Below, piece after piece: positions 19,658 to 28,020 of a stretch of DNA of 64,000 bases. The notes beneath the pieces were generated by a model. It worked only from the letters and a program-made list of their open reading frames with translations. It had not been told where the DNA came from and did no database searches. Each line of letters starts with the position of its first letter. Positions within the stretch are counted from its first letter, which is position 1. The position numbers and the translations under genes are program-made. Source of the stretch: DASYLJ01 sp964432595 (GTDB taxonomy: Bacteria; Desulfobacterota; Binatia; DP-6); NCBI GenBank assembly GCA_964432595.1, contig CAYSOF010000017.1, positions 1 to 64,000 on the forward strand, read 5' to 3'.

Positions 19658-20629
19658 CGCCCGCAGCAGCGACCGTCCCGCGAGGAAGAGCAGCCCCGGG
19701 ACGACCCACAGCAGCTCGCGCATGCGGACGGCCAGCGCGACCGCCAGGCCCACCTCGCTCGGATATCCGAGGAGACCGAACAGCCACATCTGCCCGCCCT
19801 CGAGCACGCCGATGCCACCCGGCACCGGCATCGAATGCGCCGCGCCGGTCGCGAAGATCGCCGCGACGACGGCGATCGGCTCGGCCGGCAGGTGGAACGC
19901 GGAGAGGAGCAGCCAGTACTCGAGCAGGACGAGCAGATTGCCGGCGACGCCGATCGCGAACGCGCGGCCGATACGCGGCGGATCCTCGATGAGCCGTACG
20001 GTGTCGGCCTCCGCCGCCGCCATCGTGCCCACCTGGCCCTGCACGACCCCGAACCGGTCGAGCCCGACGCTGCGCACGGCCGCCGTCACCAGCCCGGCGC
20101 CACGCCGCAGCCGGCGCACCGTGATGATCACGCCGACGACGAGACCCACCGCGCCGAGCAGCATCGTGACGAGCAGCCCCTGCAGCGCCGGGATGCCGTG
20201 CTGCACGAGCACCGCCGCGAACAGGCATGCGAACGCGATGCCCGCGCCGACCTCGAGCGTGCGGTCGACGACCACGCTCGCGATCGCGCTGCTCAGGGCC
20301 ACCTGGCGATCGCGCAGCAGCCACACGCGCAACGGGTCGCCGCCGAGCTTCACGCTCGGGATCAGCGTCGACAGGCTCTGTCCCGCGAGCCGGTAGGCCG
20401 TGAGCGCGTGGAGCGCGGGCGCCGGGGCGAGGCCCGCCAGCAGCACGCGCCAGCGCCAGGCGAGGCTCACGATCGCGACCACGAGGACCAGCAGGAACGC
20501 CGCCAGCAGCGCCGGCGACGGCTGCGAGGCCAGCACGTCGAGCGCGGGGCCGCCGAGCCGCCCGAACACCCAGATCAGCGCCCCCGTCGCGAGGACGAGG
20601 TTCGTGCCGAGGATGATGGCGGTGCGCAC
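19601..20629 (-). CDS. Polytopic membrane protein, UPF0104/LPG-synthase-TM (flippase-like) family
   Basis: A 342-residue integral membrane protein with about eight hydrophobic segments. Features include LLAAFLLVLVVAIVSLAWRW, the family patterns YRLAGQSLSTLIPSVKLGGD and SVVVDRTLEVGAG, and MPVPGGIGVLEGG near the C-terminus. Such proteins flip or modify lipids. GTG start. It lies 15 nt downstream of the ThiH-like gene, in an operon with the acyl ligase. Export of a lipid intermediate is plausible but inferred. The C-terminal 19 codons overlap the methyltransferase gene on the other strand. Confidence 0.82.
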   Translation of the reverse strand: MRTAIILGTNLVLATGALIWVFGRLGGPALDVLASQPSPALLAAFLLVLVVAIVSLAWRWRVLLAGLAPAPALHALTAYRLAGQSLSTLIPSVKLGGDPLRVWLLRDRQVALSSAIASVVVDRTLEVGAGIAFACLFAAVLVQHGIPALQGLLVTMLLGAVGLVVGVIITVRRLRRGAGLVTAAVRSVGLDRFGVVQGQVGTMAAAEADTVRLIEDPPRIGRAFAIGVAGNLLVLLEYWLLLSAFHLPAEPIAVVAAIFATGAAHSMPVPGGIGVLEGGQMWLFGLLGYPSEVGLAVALAVRMRELLWVVPGLLFLAGRSLLRASAATTADRGGEEARVERA

Positions 20630-20644
20630 CCGTCAGGCGACCCG

Positions 20645-21829
20645 TCAGGCGCTCGTGGTGTCGGACGGCGGCGGCTCGTAGCAGTCGATGACGGCGCCCG
20701 CCGCGAGCAGGTCGCCCAGGATGGCCTCGATGGGCCGATGGTCGAGCACCTCGAACTGGCTGGCTTCGAGGTCGAATCGCGCGCCCGTGGCGGTGTACGG
20801 CGCGACGCCGGGCGAGCCGGGCGTCAGCACGCCGATCACCGGCAGGAGCCGGTGCTGGATATCGGCCGGCTCGCGCGTCGAGACGACGACCTTCGCGGCC
20901 GGCGCGCCGAACGACAACACCGACACGAGCCGGCAGAGCTCGTCGTCGCCGACGCCCGCCGGATAGGCGGTGCCGGTCGCGCGGCGCAGCCGCGGCAGGC
21001 TGATGTACACGTCGAGGCCCCGCGACTGGAGGTGGCGCACGTGGGCCAGCAGCGCCAGCAGCTCCCACGCGACGTCCTCGTGCAACCCGAGGAGGACGCC
21101 GGGATTGGCGACCCACATGCCCGCGTCGGCGGCGCGATCGAAGTTGGCCAGCCGGCGCGCGAAGTCGCTGCGCGGGTTCTCGGGCGTCGTGCCCATGAAC
21201 TTCGCGTACACGTCCGGATGGTACGTCTCCTGGAACGTGCACATCGTCACCTGCGGCCCGATGCGGCCGGCGTCGTCGCGCGGGACGCCGTCGAGCAGCA
21301 GCGCGTACTCGTCGCGCTCGAGCGCGCCGATGTTGATGAGGACGTGCCGGAAGCCGCGTGCCAGCGCCGCGCGCAGCGCGGTGGCCGCGCGCGCGATCAT
21401 CGCCCGGCGCTGCGGGCCGTGGCGGTACTCGCCGGTCAGCAGCGCGACGGCGCGGATGCCGCGCGCACGGAGGATGTCGAGCTGCGCCTCGGCGGTCGTC
21501 GCGTCGGCCGTCTCGCGCACGAGTGCGTCGTTCGTCGCGCGCATGCCGCACATGCGGCATTCGGCATCGCACTCGTTCGTCAGATACAGGGGCGAGAACG
21601 TCTCGATGTGCGCCGCCGCGGCGCCGCGGCGCGCCCGCGCGATCGCGAGGAGGTCGTCGGTGGCGACGTGCGGCGAACCGAAGAGCGCCGCCAGCTCGAC
21701 GTCCGCCAGCGCCGCCCCGTCGCGCGCCCGCGCGAGCAGCCGGACTGCATCGTCGGCCGACGCCCCGAGCGTCGCCGCGGCGGCTCGTGCCGCCGTCACC
21801 GCTTCCAAGTCGAGCCGGAACCCACTCAT
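20645..21829 (-). CDS. ThiH/HydG-like (2-iminoacetate synthase family) radical SAM enzyme
   Basis: A 394-residue radical-SAM protein. SPLYLTNECDAECRMCGM has the CX3CX2C cluster motif (Cys87, Cys91, Cys94). ETYHPDVYAKF, then FDRAADAGMW and GVLLGL, match the barrel patterns of ThiH/HydG. Family members cleave tyrosine (ThiH, HydG) or remodel tryptophan (NosL). It lacks the long C-terminal Cys-rich extension of HydG and there are no thiazole genes nearby, so neither thiamine nor hydrogenase maturation is supported. It sits 15 nt after a PaaK-like ligase gene, suggesting it fashions an aromatic precursor that the ligase activates. Confidence 0.85.
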   Translation of the reverse strand: MSGFRLDLEAVTAARAAAATLGASADDAVRLLARARDGAALADVELAALFGSPHVATDDLLAIARARRGAAAAHIETFSPLYLTNECDAECRMCGMRATNDALVRETADATTAEAQLDILRARGIRAVALLTGEYRHGPQRRAMIARAATALRAALARGFRHVLINIGALERDEYALLLDGVPRDDAGRIGPQVTMCTFQETYHPDVYAKFMGTTPENPRSDFARRLANFDRAADAGMWVANPGVLLGLHEDVAWELLALLAHVRHLQSRGLDVYISLPRLRRATGTAYPAGVGDDELCRLVSVLSFGAPAAKVVVSTREPADIQHRLLPVIGVLTPGSPGVAPYTATGARFDLEASQFEVLDHRPIEAILGDLLAAGAVIDCYEPPPSDTTSA

Positions 21830-21844
21830 CGCCGTCGGCCTATA

Positions 21845-23245
21845 TCAGCGGCCCGCACCGCGCTCCATACGACGGATCTCGCGGCCGAGCGCCCGCCGCC
21901 GCATGAGCGTGTGCCAGGTCCGCGCCACCCAGCGGCGTCCCTCGGCCGCCGTCGGCCGCGGCCATTCGATCATCCCCTCGACCATCGTCAAGATCCGGCG
22001 GCCGCTCCCACGCCAGTCGCTCAGCACCACCGGCTTGTAGACGTGCGGGCTGCGGCAGAGGAGCTCGATGTCGAGGAGCTCGCCGGCGGGGACGTCCTCG
22101 ATCTCGACCCGCACCGAGCCCAGGCGCTCGCGCAGCGCCGGCATGGGATCGCCGCGCCCCGGGCCGGGCTCCACGCGCAGCAGCACGCGGTCGGGCAGCA
22201 CGACGACGAAGAACACCGACGTGTCGAGCGCGTCGGCCGCCGCGGCGCCCGCGTCGAGCAGCTCGTGCGCGTGCAGCCGGCGTCCGCCGAGCGGGACCAC
22301 GTCGGCGGCGCGGCCGAGCACGAGCACGCCGGGCCGCGGTTCGCCGCAGGCGCACGGCGCCAGGCGGCGGACGAGGTCGCCCGTGTCGAGACGCACGAGC
22401 GGGCTGCCTTCGACGCCGATCGTCGTGACGACGAGCAGCCCCTCCTCGCCCTCGGCGACCGGCGCGCCCGCCGCGTCGAGCACCTCGCAGTGCGCGAGCC
22501 CGGTCTCGAGATGCAGCGTGCCCTGCCGGCACGAGGTGCCGAGCAGCATCGTCTCGGTGGAGCCGTATATCTCGATGATGCGCGCGCCCCACACGCGCGC
22601 GAGGCGTCGCTGCAGCGCCGGCGGGAGCGGCGCGCCGCCGAGAAAGAACGTGTCGATGGGCAGCGCCGACGGTTCGATGCCCCGCGCGCGGGCGATCTCG
22701 CCGAGCACCACGGGCTCGAGCGGCATGCCGGCGAGGACCTGCGCGCCGGTGCGCTCGATCAGCTCGAGCGCGCGCTGGAACGGCACGTCCCAGTTGATGT
22801 TGCCGGCGGGGATCGCGACGCCGCCGCCCTGCTGCGCCACGAGCTGCATCAGGTGCGCCGGCGCGGCCATGAACGGGAAGCGGTTCAGCAGGACGCGCCC
22901 GGGCGCGAAGACGTCCGGGTGCGCGGCGCGGATGGCGCGCGCATCGCGCTCGAAGTCGGCGGCGGTGAGCCACGTCGAGTTGGTGACGCCGCTCGTGCCC
23001 GACGACTCGCCGTAGTGGACCACCTCGGCGAGCGGCACCGCCCGCGTGCCGTGCGGGCCGACGCGCTGCAGGTCGTCGCGTGTCGTCAGCGGGATCGCCC
23101 GCAGGTCGTCGAGCGACCGGATGCGGACGCCGGCGAGACGCTCCGCATAGAGCGGGCTGCGGCGCGCGCGATCGATGGTGGCATCGAGCGCCGCGACGAT
23201 GTCGATGGCGCCTTCCGCGCCGGCCACGGATGGCGCCTGGGTCAC
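21845..23245 (-). CDS. PaaK-like AMP-forming acyl/aryl-CoA (or ACP) ligase
   Basis: A 466-residue ANL-superfamily enzyme. It opens with the phenylacetate-CoA-ligase-type RRSPLYAERLAGV. The phosphate loop is YGESSGTSGVTN, the adenine motif IIEIYGSTETMLLG, and the later motif VRLDTGDLVRR; a CACGEP turn resembles the PaaK zinc-ribbon-like loop. It probably activates an aromatic or acyl carboxylate for the ketosynthase system. GTG start at 23245 is 8 nt after a promoter-like box. It heads a three-gene operon with the ThiH-like and flippase-like genes. Confidence 0.88.
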   Translation of the reverse strand: MTQAPSVAGAEGAIDIVAALDATIDRARRSPLYAERLAGVRIRSLDDLRAIPLTTRDDLQRVGPHGTRAVPLAEVVHYGESSGTSGVTNSTWLTAADFERDARAIRAAHPDVFAPGRVLLNRFPFMAAPAHLMQLVAQQGGGVAIPAGNINWDVPFQRALELIERTGAQVLAGMPLEPVVLGEIARARGIEPSALPIDTFFLGGAPLPPALQRRLARVWGARIIEIYGSTETMLLGTSCRQGTLHLETGLAHCEVLDAAGAPVAEGEEGLLVVTTIGVEGSPLVRLDTGDLVRRLAPCACGEPRPGVLVLGRAADVVPLGGRRLHAHELLDAGAAAADALDTSVFFVVVLPDRVLLRVEPGPGRGDPMPALRERLGSVRVEIEDVPAGELLDIELLCRSPHVYKPVVLSDWRGSGRRILTMVEGMIEWPRPTAAEGRRWVARTWHTLMRRRALGREIRRMERGAGR

Positions 23246-23253
23246 GGCAGGGC

Positions 23254-23282
23254 ACCGTGCGTGGATCGTGCCCCGCCGTCAA
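23254..23282 (-). promoter_or_regulatory. Predicted promoter of the ligase-ThiH-like-flippase operon
   Basis: TTGACG (23282-23277), 17 nt, CACGGT (23259-23254), then 8 nt to the GTG. The -10 match is poor. Confidence 0.35.
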
Positions 23283-23283
23283 G

Positions 23284-24132
23284 TCAGCCGAGCGGGAGCG
23301 TGCAGCCCGTCGACTGCCCGCACGCCTTGAGCCGCTGCTTGCAGCTCTTCTTGCAGAGGCGCTTCTCGGCCTTGACGAGCGCGCCGCACGACGCGCGACA
23401 CTCGGCCGCCCCGCGCTTGCACGCCTTCTTGCACTGCTTCTTCGTGAGCGGCTGCAGCGTGGTGGTCGTCGTGCCGGGGCCGCCGTCGCCGTCGCCGAAC
23501 GTCAGCGTCGCGTCGAACCCGACCGTGCTGGCGTCGTTGGTCCCGCCGTCGGATCGCGCCGCGCACTCGAGCGCAAAGGTCTCTCCCGGGTAGATCACAC
23601 CCTGGTAGTCGATCGCATAGTCACCCGCCGGGAGCGGCGTCGCGCGGCTGTCGCCCGCGAGGACCGTACCGTTGATCTGGCAGGCCACCACCTCGGAGTC
23701 GGAGAGCGCGCGCCCCGTCGAGACGCCGCCCGCGATGCTGAACGGCGTCTGCTCGGTGACCGTGAACGTGAGCTTGATGACCGCGTCGAACCCGCCGGAC
23801 GCCGCGGACGGGGCCGCCGATTCGATCTCGTTGTGGAAGTTGCCGGCGAGCCGCAGCTGCGTCGCCGCCGCCAGCCAGTCGACCTGGCCCTGCGACTTGG
23901 CCATGGCGTCCGAGACGACCGACTGCAGCAGCCAGGGGAAGCTGCCGCTGCCGAGGAAGCCGTTCGTCGTCGCCGGGCCGTGGTCGTAGGTCTGGTTGTC
24001 GGTCGTCGGCGTGTCGTCGGTCGCGTGCGTGCCGGCGTGGATGTTCGCGTACAGCTCGGCGGTGGCGAGCTGCGCATGGGCGCGCGGGACCGCGACGGCG
24101 AGGAGCACGAGCGAAGCGACGGCGAAGCGCAT
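23284..24132 (-). CDS. Exported protein with Thr linker and Cys/Lys-rich C-terminal domain
   Basis: A 282-residue secreted protein. Residues 1-20 (MRFAVASLVLLAVAVPRAHA) form a Sec signal peptide cut at AHA-Q. A beta-rich domain of about 190 residues follows, then a PGTTTTTLQPL linker. The last 55 residues are a Lys/Cys-rich tail with ten cysteines in repeated CKKxCK-type spacing (QCKKACKRG, RLCKKSCKQRLKACG). The tail style suggests a disulfide-bonded or surface-associated mini-domain. No family name is recognised. It is divergent from the radical-SAM gene at 24250. Confidence 0.8.
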   Translation of the reverse strand: MRFAVASLVLLAVAVPRAHAQLATAELYANIHAGTHATDDTPTTDNQTYDHGPATTNGFLGSGSFPWLLQSVVSDAMAKSQGQVDWLAAATQLRLAGNFHNEIESAAPSAASGGFDAVIKLTFTVTEQTPFSIAGGVSTGRALSDSEVVACQINGTVLAGDSRATPLPAGDYAIDYQGVIYPGETFALECAARSDGGTNDASTVGFDATLTFGDGDGGPGTTTTTLQPLTKKQCKKACKRGAAECRASCGALVKAEKRLCKKSCKQRLKACGQSTGCTLPLG

Positions 24133-24138
24133 CCATCA

Positions 24139-24168
24139 TGGGTAGCTGGCGCTCCGCGTATGGGTCAA
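24139..24168 (-). promoter_or_regulatory. Predicted promoter of the Cys-rich exported protein
   Basis: TTGACC (24168-24163), 18 nt, TACCCA (24144-24139), then 6 nt to the ATG. Confidence 0.45.
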
Positions 24169-24208
24169 CCGACAATCGGCGCACCGCGCACAGCGCGCAG
24201 CAGTTGCA

Positions 24209-24237
24209 TTGACAGCCCGGGGATCGGCCGACATCAT
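24209..24237 (+). promoter_or_regulatory. Predicted promoter of radical SAM gene (3)
   Basis: Consensus TTGACA (24209-24214), 17 nt, CATCAT (24232-24237), 12 nt to the ATG at 24250. No Shine-Dalgarno sequence is visible in that short leader. Confidence 0.5.
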
Positions 24238-24249
24238 CCGCCGCGCCGC

Positions 24250-25614
24250 ATGCGCATCCACCTGATCTCGCCGACGCACTACCTGCCGGACGGCGGGCTC
24301 CACAAGACGACGCGCTACTGGACCAGCGGCACCACGCTGCCCTACCTGAAGGCGCTCACGCCCGCGCCGCACGAAGTCTCGTTCACCGACGAGCTCATGC
24401 AGGACCTCGACGTCGACCGCGTCGTGCGCGAGGCCGACGTCGTCGGGCTCACGGCGATGGGCCCGCAGATCCGTCGCGCGTACGACCTCGCCGACCGCTT
24501 CCGCGCCGCCGGCAAGAGGGTCGTCCTCGGCGGCACGTGGGTCACACTCACGCCGGAGGCGTCGCTGCAGCATGCCGACGCCGTGGTCGCCGGCGAGGCG
24601 GAATACGTCTGGGGCGACGTCCTGGCCGACCTCGACGCCGGCCGCTCGCGCGGCATCTACCGCGCCGAGCGCTGGCACGACATGCGCGACATGCCGCAGA
24701 TCGACTACTGGTCGCTGCCGCTGCTCAAGCCCGACGCGTTTCGCGCGAGCTGGCTCTACCGGATGTACTTCTACTGGCCGATCGCGTTCTCCCGCGGCTG
24801 TCCGCATCCCTGCGAGTACTGCGCCGTGCAGACGTACTACCAACGGAGCTACCGCACGCGACCGGCCGAGGAGTTCCTCGGCGAGATCCGTCGCATGATG
24901 ACCGACGTCGGCGCCCGCCGCTTCCTCCTGATGGACGACAACCCGGTCGCGCACCCCGAGGCCGCGAAGGAGATGCTGCGCGGGCTCGTCCCGCTCGACG
25001 TGCAGTGGGTCAGCCAGGCCACGATCAACGTCGCGCGCGACCCCGAGCTGCTCGACCTCGTCGCGCGCTCCGGTTGCAAGGTGCTCTCGATCGGCTTCGA
25101 GAGCGTCAACGACGAGAGCCTCGCGTCGATCTCGAAGCAGTTCAATCGTCCGAGCCGCTTCAAGGAGGACATCGCGAAGCTGCGCGCGCGCGGCATCCAG
25201 GTGATCGCGCTCATCATGGTCGGCCTCGACGGCGACACGCCGGAGACGTTCGCCAACACGCTGCGCTGGCTCGACGAGAACAAGATCGCCTTCCTGAAGC
25301 TCTTCACGCCGGCGCCCTACCCCGGCACCAAGTTCCACCGCGACATGCAGGAGCAGGGGCGCATCCTGAACGACGACTGGGGCCAGTACGACTACGGGAG
25401 CCCGAACATCCAGCCGAAGCACATGACGACCGACGAGATGCTCGACGGCTTCCGGACGGTCTACTCGGGCTTCTACTCGGTGCGCAGCATGCTGCGCCGC
25501 TTCGTGCCGCCGCCACGGCGGAATCTCCTCGAGTCGATGGCGATGCTCGTCGCCAACGCCAAGGTGCACGGCTACCTGCGGCGCAACCCCACGGCCTGGG
25601 GCACGATCTCGTAG
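24250..25614 (+). CDS. B12-binding-type radical SAM enzyme (3)
   Basis: A 454-residue protein. The N-terminal domain (IHLISPTH; VVLGGTWVTLTPE about 91-103; GEAEYVWGD) resembles the cobalamin-binding part of B12 radical-SAM enzymes. The cluster motif is FSRGCPHPCEYCAV (Cys184, Cys188, Cys191), followed by LMDDNPVA and GFESVND barrel motifs. The last 43 nt overlap the convergent LpxL-like acyltransferase gene. The lipid context suggests C-methylation or another radical modification of an acyl or polyene chain; substrate unknown. Confidence 0.88.
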   Translation: MRIHLISPTHYLPDGGLHKTTRYWTSGTTLPYLKALTPAPHEVSFTDELMQDLDVDRVVREADVVGLTAMGPQIRRAYDLADRFRAAGKRVVLGGTWVTLTPEASLQHADAVVAGEAEYVWGDVLADLDAGRSRGIYRAERWHDMRDMPQIDYWSLPLLKPDAFRASWLYRMYFYWPIAFSRGCPHPCEYCAVQTYYQRSYRTRPAEEFLGEIRRMMTDVGARRFLLMDDNPVAHPEAAKEMLRGLVPLDVQWVSQATINVARDPELLDLVARSGCKVLSIGFESVNDESLASISKQFNRPSRFKEDIAKLRARGIQVIALIMVGLDGDTPETFANTLRWLDENKIAFLKLFTPAPYPGTKFHRDMQEQGRILNDDWGQYDYGSPNIQPKHMTTDEMLDGFRTVYSGFYSVRSMLRRFVPPPRRNLLESMAMLVANAKVHGYLRRNPTAWGTIS

Positions 25615-26519
25615 TCGGGCGCCTCGAACGGCGTGCCGTCGCCCCACACGTCCTCGAACATCAGCCACTGCTCGGGGAAGTCCTGCACGAGGTTCTCGTA
25701 GATGCGGACCGTCGACGCCAGCGCCGCCGTGCACTCTGCCGGCGTGCGCGGATCGAAGCGGCCGCACACCCGCAGCTCGTAGCTGCGGATGCCCGTCCGC
25801 ACGGCGAACACCGGCACGATCGGCGCTTTCGTCACGCGCGCCATCGCGAACGGCCCGAGCTGGAACCGCGTGCGCGCGCCGCAGAAGTCGACCTCGTGGC
25901 TGCCGCGCTTGGGTCCCCACGGCTCGATCTGCATGCCGACGATCTCGTGCCGCCGGAGCGCCTGCAGCGCCGGCAGGCCCGTGAAGATCGAGCGGTCGGA
26001 GTAGATCACGTTGAAGCCGTGCCGCGTCCGCATGCGGTGCAGGAAGTCGTGCACCGTCGGGTTCGGCTCGTGCGCGACGACCATGTGCACCGGCCGTCCG
26101 AGGTCGGTGAGGACGCGCGCGCCGACCTCCCACGAGCCGAAGTGGCCCGTGAGGACGACGAGCCCGCGGCCCGCGCGCAGCGCCTCGTGGACGATGTGCG
26201 CATCGACGATGCGGAGATCGAGCGGCTTCGGGCGCGGGCCCCACTGCTCCATGCTCTCCGTCATCGCGCGCGCCATCGAGGCGAAGCAGCGATAGCCGTC
26301 CCACTGCTCGCGCACCCACCCGCGCTCGCCTTGCACCTGCCGTTGATTGCGGAGCACCGCGCGCCGGCGGTCGCGCGCGATCGCGAAGAGGATCCCGGCG
26401 ATCACCGGGGGCGACGTCCGCTTCCACCACTCGGGCCCGTAGACGCAGCCCATCTCGGCGAGTCGTCTCCAGGCGCCGCTGTCGAACCGCACGGCGGCTC
26501 GCAGCCGGCGCAAATCCAT
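25572..26519 (-). CDS. LpxL/HtrB-like lysophospholipid/lipid A acyltransferase family protein
   Basis: A 315-residue acyltransferase. The catalytic HX4E-type motif is in VVLTGHFGSWEV (His126, Glu131), with the conserved MVVAHEPNPTVHDF and GMQIEPWGPKRGS stretches after it. Aryl-polyene and xanthomonadin loci carry LpxL-like enzymes that esterify the polyene acid to a lipid; lipid A acylation is the alternative. The N-terminus lacks a strong membrane anchor. It overlaps the radical-SAM gene tail-to-tail by 43 nt. Confidence 0.85.
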   Translation of the reverse strand: MDLRRLRAAVRFDSGAWRRLAEMGCVYGPEWWKRTSPPVIAGILFAIARDRRRAVLRNQRQVQGERGWVREQWDGYRCFASMARAMTESMEQWGPRPKPLDLRIVDAHIVHEALRAGRGLVVLTGHFGSWEVGARVLTDLGRPVHMVVAHEPNPTVHDFLHRMRTRHGFNVIYSDRSIFTGLPALQALRRHEIVGMQIEPWGPKRGSHEVDFCGARTRFQLGPFAMARVTKAPIVPVFAVRTGIRSYELRVCGRFDPRTPAECTAALASTVRIYENLVQDFPEQWLMFEDVWGDGTPFEAPDYEIVPQAVGLRRR

Positions 26520-26598
26520 GTCCCCGAATTACCGGACCATCGGGAGACCTACAAGCCGGGAAATGCGGCGCGGGGCGGCCGCGCCGCATCCACCCGGC

Positions 26599-27876
26599 TC
26601 AGGGCGAAAGACGCTTCGCCCACCGAACCTCGACGATGGTGTCGAAGCCCGGGTAGTCCGCGGGATGCGAACGGAGGTACGCATCCACGGCGGCCGTGAG
26701 ACGATCGAGCGTGTCCCCGCCGAGCGCCGCGATCTCCGCGCCGGTCATCTGATCGCCGGGACGGAACGCGGCCACGTGATCGGCGCGGATCATCACGTCG
26801 AGCGCCGCGTCCGTCGAGTGCGCCGGCACGTCGACGTTGCGCGGGAACGGATCGCCCGTCGCGATGCGGACGTAGAAGCGCCACGACGCGTTCGCGAGCG
26901 GCGGCTCGGGCACGGTCGTGGTCGTCGTCGTCGACGGCGGGACGAGCGTCGTGGTGGTCGACGTCGACGTCGTGGTGGTCGTGAACGTGGTCGTCGTCGG
27001 GCACTGCGACTGGTTGCAGCGGAACGGCTGGACGACGATGTCGCGTCCGTCGTTCCCCGCCGCGGTGTTGCCGGCGGCGAGGACGTCGGCGACGTCGTCG
27101 AACGGCGAGCTGCGCTCGATGCGCAGGCCCGCGCTGCCGTTGTCGTTCGCCGTGGCGCGGACGAGCGCCAGGTCGAGCGACGACTGCGCGCGCAAACCGT
27201 TGCGCGCGTTGTTCGTGACCGTCACGTCCTCGATGCGGCTGCCCTTCGAGCGATAGACGAGCACGCCGTCGCTGCCACGGCTGCCGTCGACGCTCGACCG
27301 CAACACCGTGGCGCCCGGCGAATTGCGGAGCGCGATGCCCTCGCGTCGCGGCGCGTGTACGACGGTGTCCTCGATCGTCGTGCCCGGCGACGACTCGACC
27401 AGGAGAGCCTGACGGCCGCGCGTGCCCTCGACGACCAGGCGACGGACGGTCGTCCCGGTGGCGTCCACGATGCGCAGTCCCAGGCCGTCGTTCTCGAGGT
27501 GCACGTCGTCGAGCAGCGCATTCGCGGTGCGCGTCAGGCGGATGCCGGTGTTCGCATTGACCACGCGCAGCGCGCGCAGCGTGAGGTCGTCGACGCCGTC
27601 GACCTGGATGCCGTCGGTGCTGGTCGCCGTCTTCCCTTGCACGACCGGCGGATCGGCCGGATCGGCGGCTTCGATGGTCAGGCCGTCGCGCGCGCCGCCG
27701 ATGCGGACCCGCTCGGGGTAGACACCGGGCGCGACGCGGATCACGTCGCCGGCGACGGCGGCGTCGACCGCCGCTTGGATGGTTGGTTGGTCGGCCGGGA
27801 CGGCAATAACGGCAGCGGTCGCCGAGCGACCGACCACCATCAACCCGGCGAGCACCAGGGACTGGACTGCTCGCAT
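26599..27876 (-). CDS. Exported right-handed parallel beta-helix protein with Thr-rich linker
   Basis: A 425-residue secreted protein. The signal peptide MRAVQSLVLAGLMVVGRS ends near ATAA. AVPADQPTIQAAVDAAVAGD and GVYPERVRI introduce NosD/PbH1-type helix repeats (about 25-290) with regular rungs such as LTLRALRVVNANTGIRL. A TTTTTSTSTTTTLVPP-type linker (about 305-335) leads to a C-terminal domain of about 85 residues. A strong GGGAGGTGTC ribosome site fixes the start. Likely surface polysaccharide-binding or -modifying; no catalytic residues can be named. Divergent from the molybdopterin enzyme. Confidence 0.85.
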   Translation of the reverse strand: MRAVQSLVLAGLMVVGRSATAAVIAVPADQPTIQAAVDAAVAGDVIRVAPGVYPERVRIGGARDGLTIEAADPADPPVVQGKTATSTDGIQVDGVDDLTLRALRVVNANTGIRLTRTANALLDDVHLENDGLGLRIVDATGTTVRRLVVEGTRGRQALLVESSPGTTIEDTVVHAPRREGIALRNSPGATVLRSSVDGSRGSDGVLVYRSKGSRIEDVTVTNNARNGLRAQSSLDLALVRATANDNGSAGLRIERSSPFDDVADVLAAGNTAAGNDGRDIVVQPFRCNQSQCPTTTTFTTTTTSTSTTTTLVPPSTTTTTTVPEPPLANASWRFYVRIATGDPFPRNVDVPAHSTDAALDVMIRADHVAAFRPGDQMTGAEIAALGGDTLDRLTAAVDAYLRSHPADYPGFDTIVEVRWAKRLSP

Positions 27877-27984
27877 GACACCTCCCGTGCGGCGCGGCGG
27901 CTCGCTGCCACCGCCACCACGTCTGGAGTGTATGCGATCCGGAGCCCGCGTCAGCCCCCGAAAATCCGCGCACGCGCGGCGCGA

Positions 27985-28013
27985 TTGCAGGGGCGGAGCG
28001 TCGGGCGTAGGAG
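27985..28013 (+). promoter_or_regulatory. Predicted promoter of the molybdopterin oxidoreductase
   Basis: TTGCAG (27985-27990), 17 nt, TAGGAG (28008-28013), 7 nt to the ATG. TAGGAG may instead be the ribosome site, so the call is weak. Confidence 0.3.
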
Positions 28014-28020
28014 CGAGCCC

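Noticed and set aside
20645..21829. HydG (hydrogenase maturase) annotation
   Set aside because: The C-terminal extra cluster region is missing and no hydrogenase or maturation genes are present.
26918..27000. GTC-rich repeats as a tandem repeat or CRISPR-like array
   Set aside because: They are the antisense of Thr codons encoding the TTTTT linker of the beta-helix protein; spacing is coding, not repeat-spacer.
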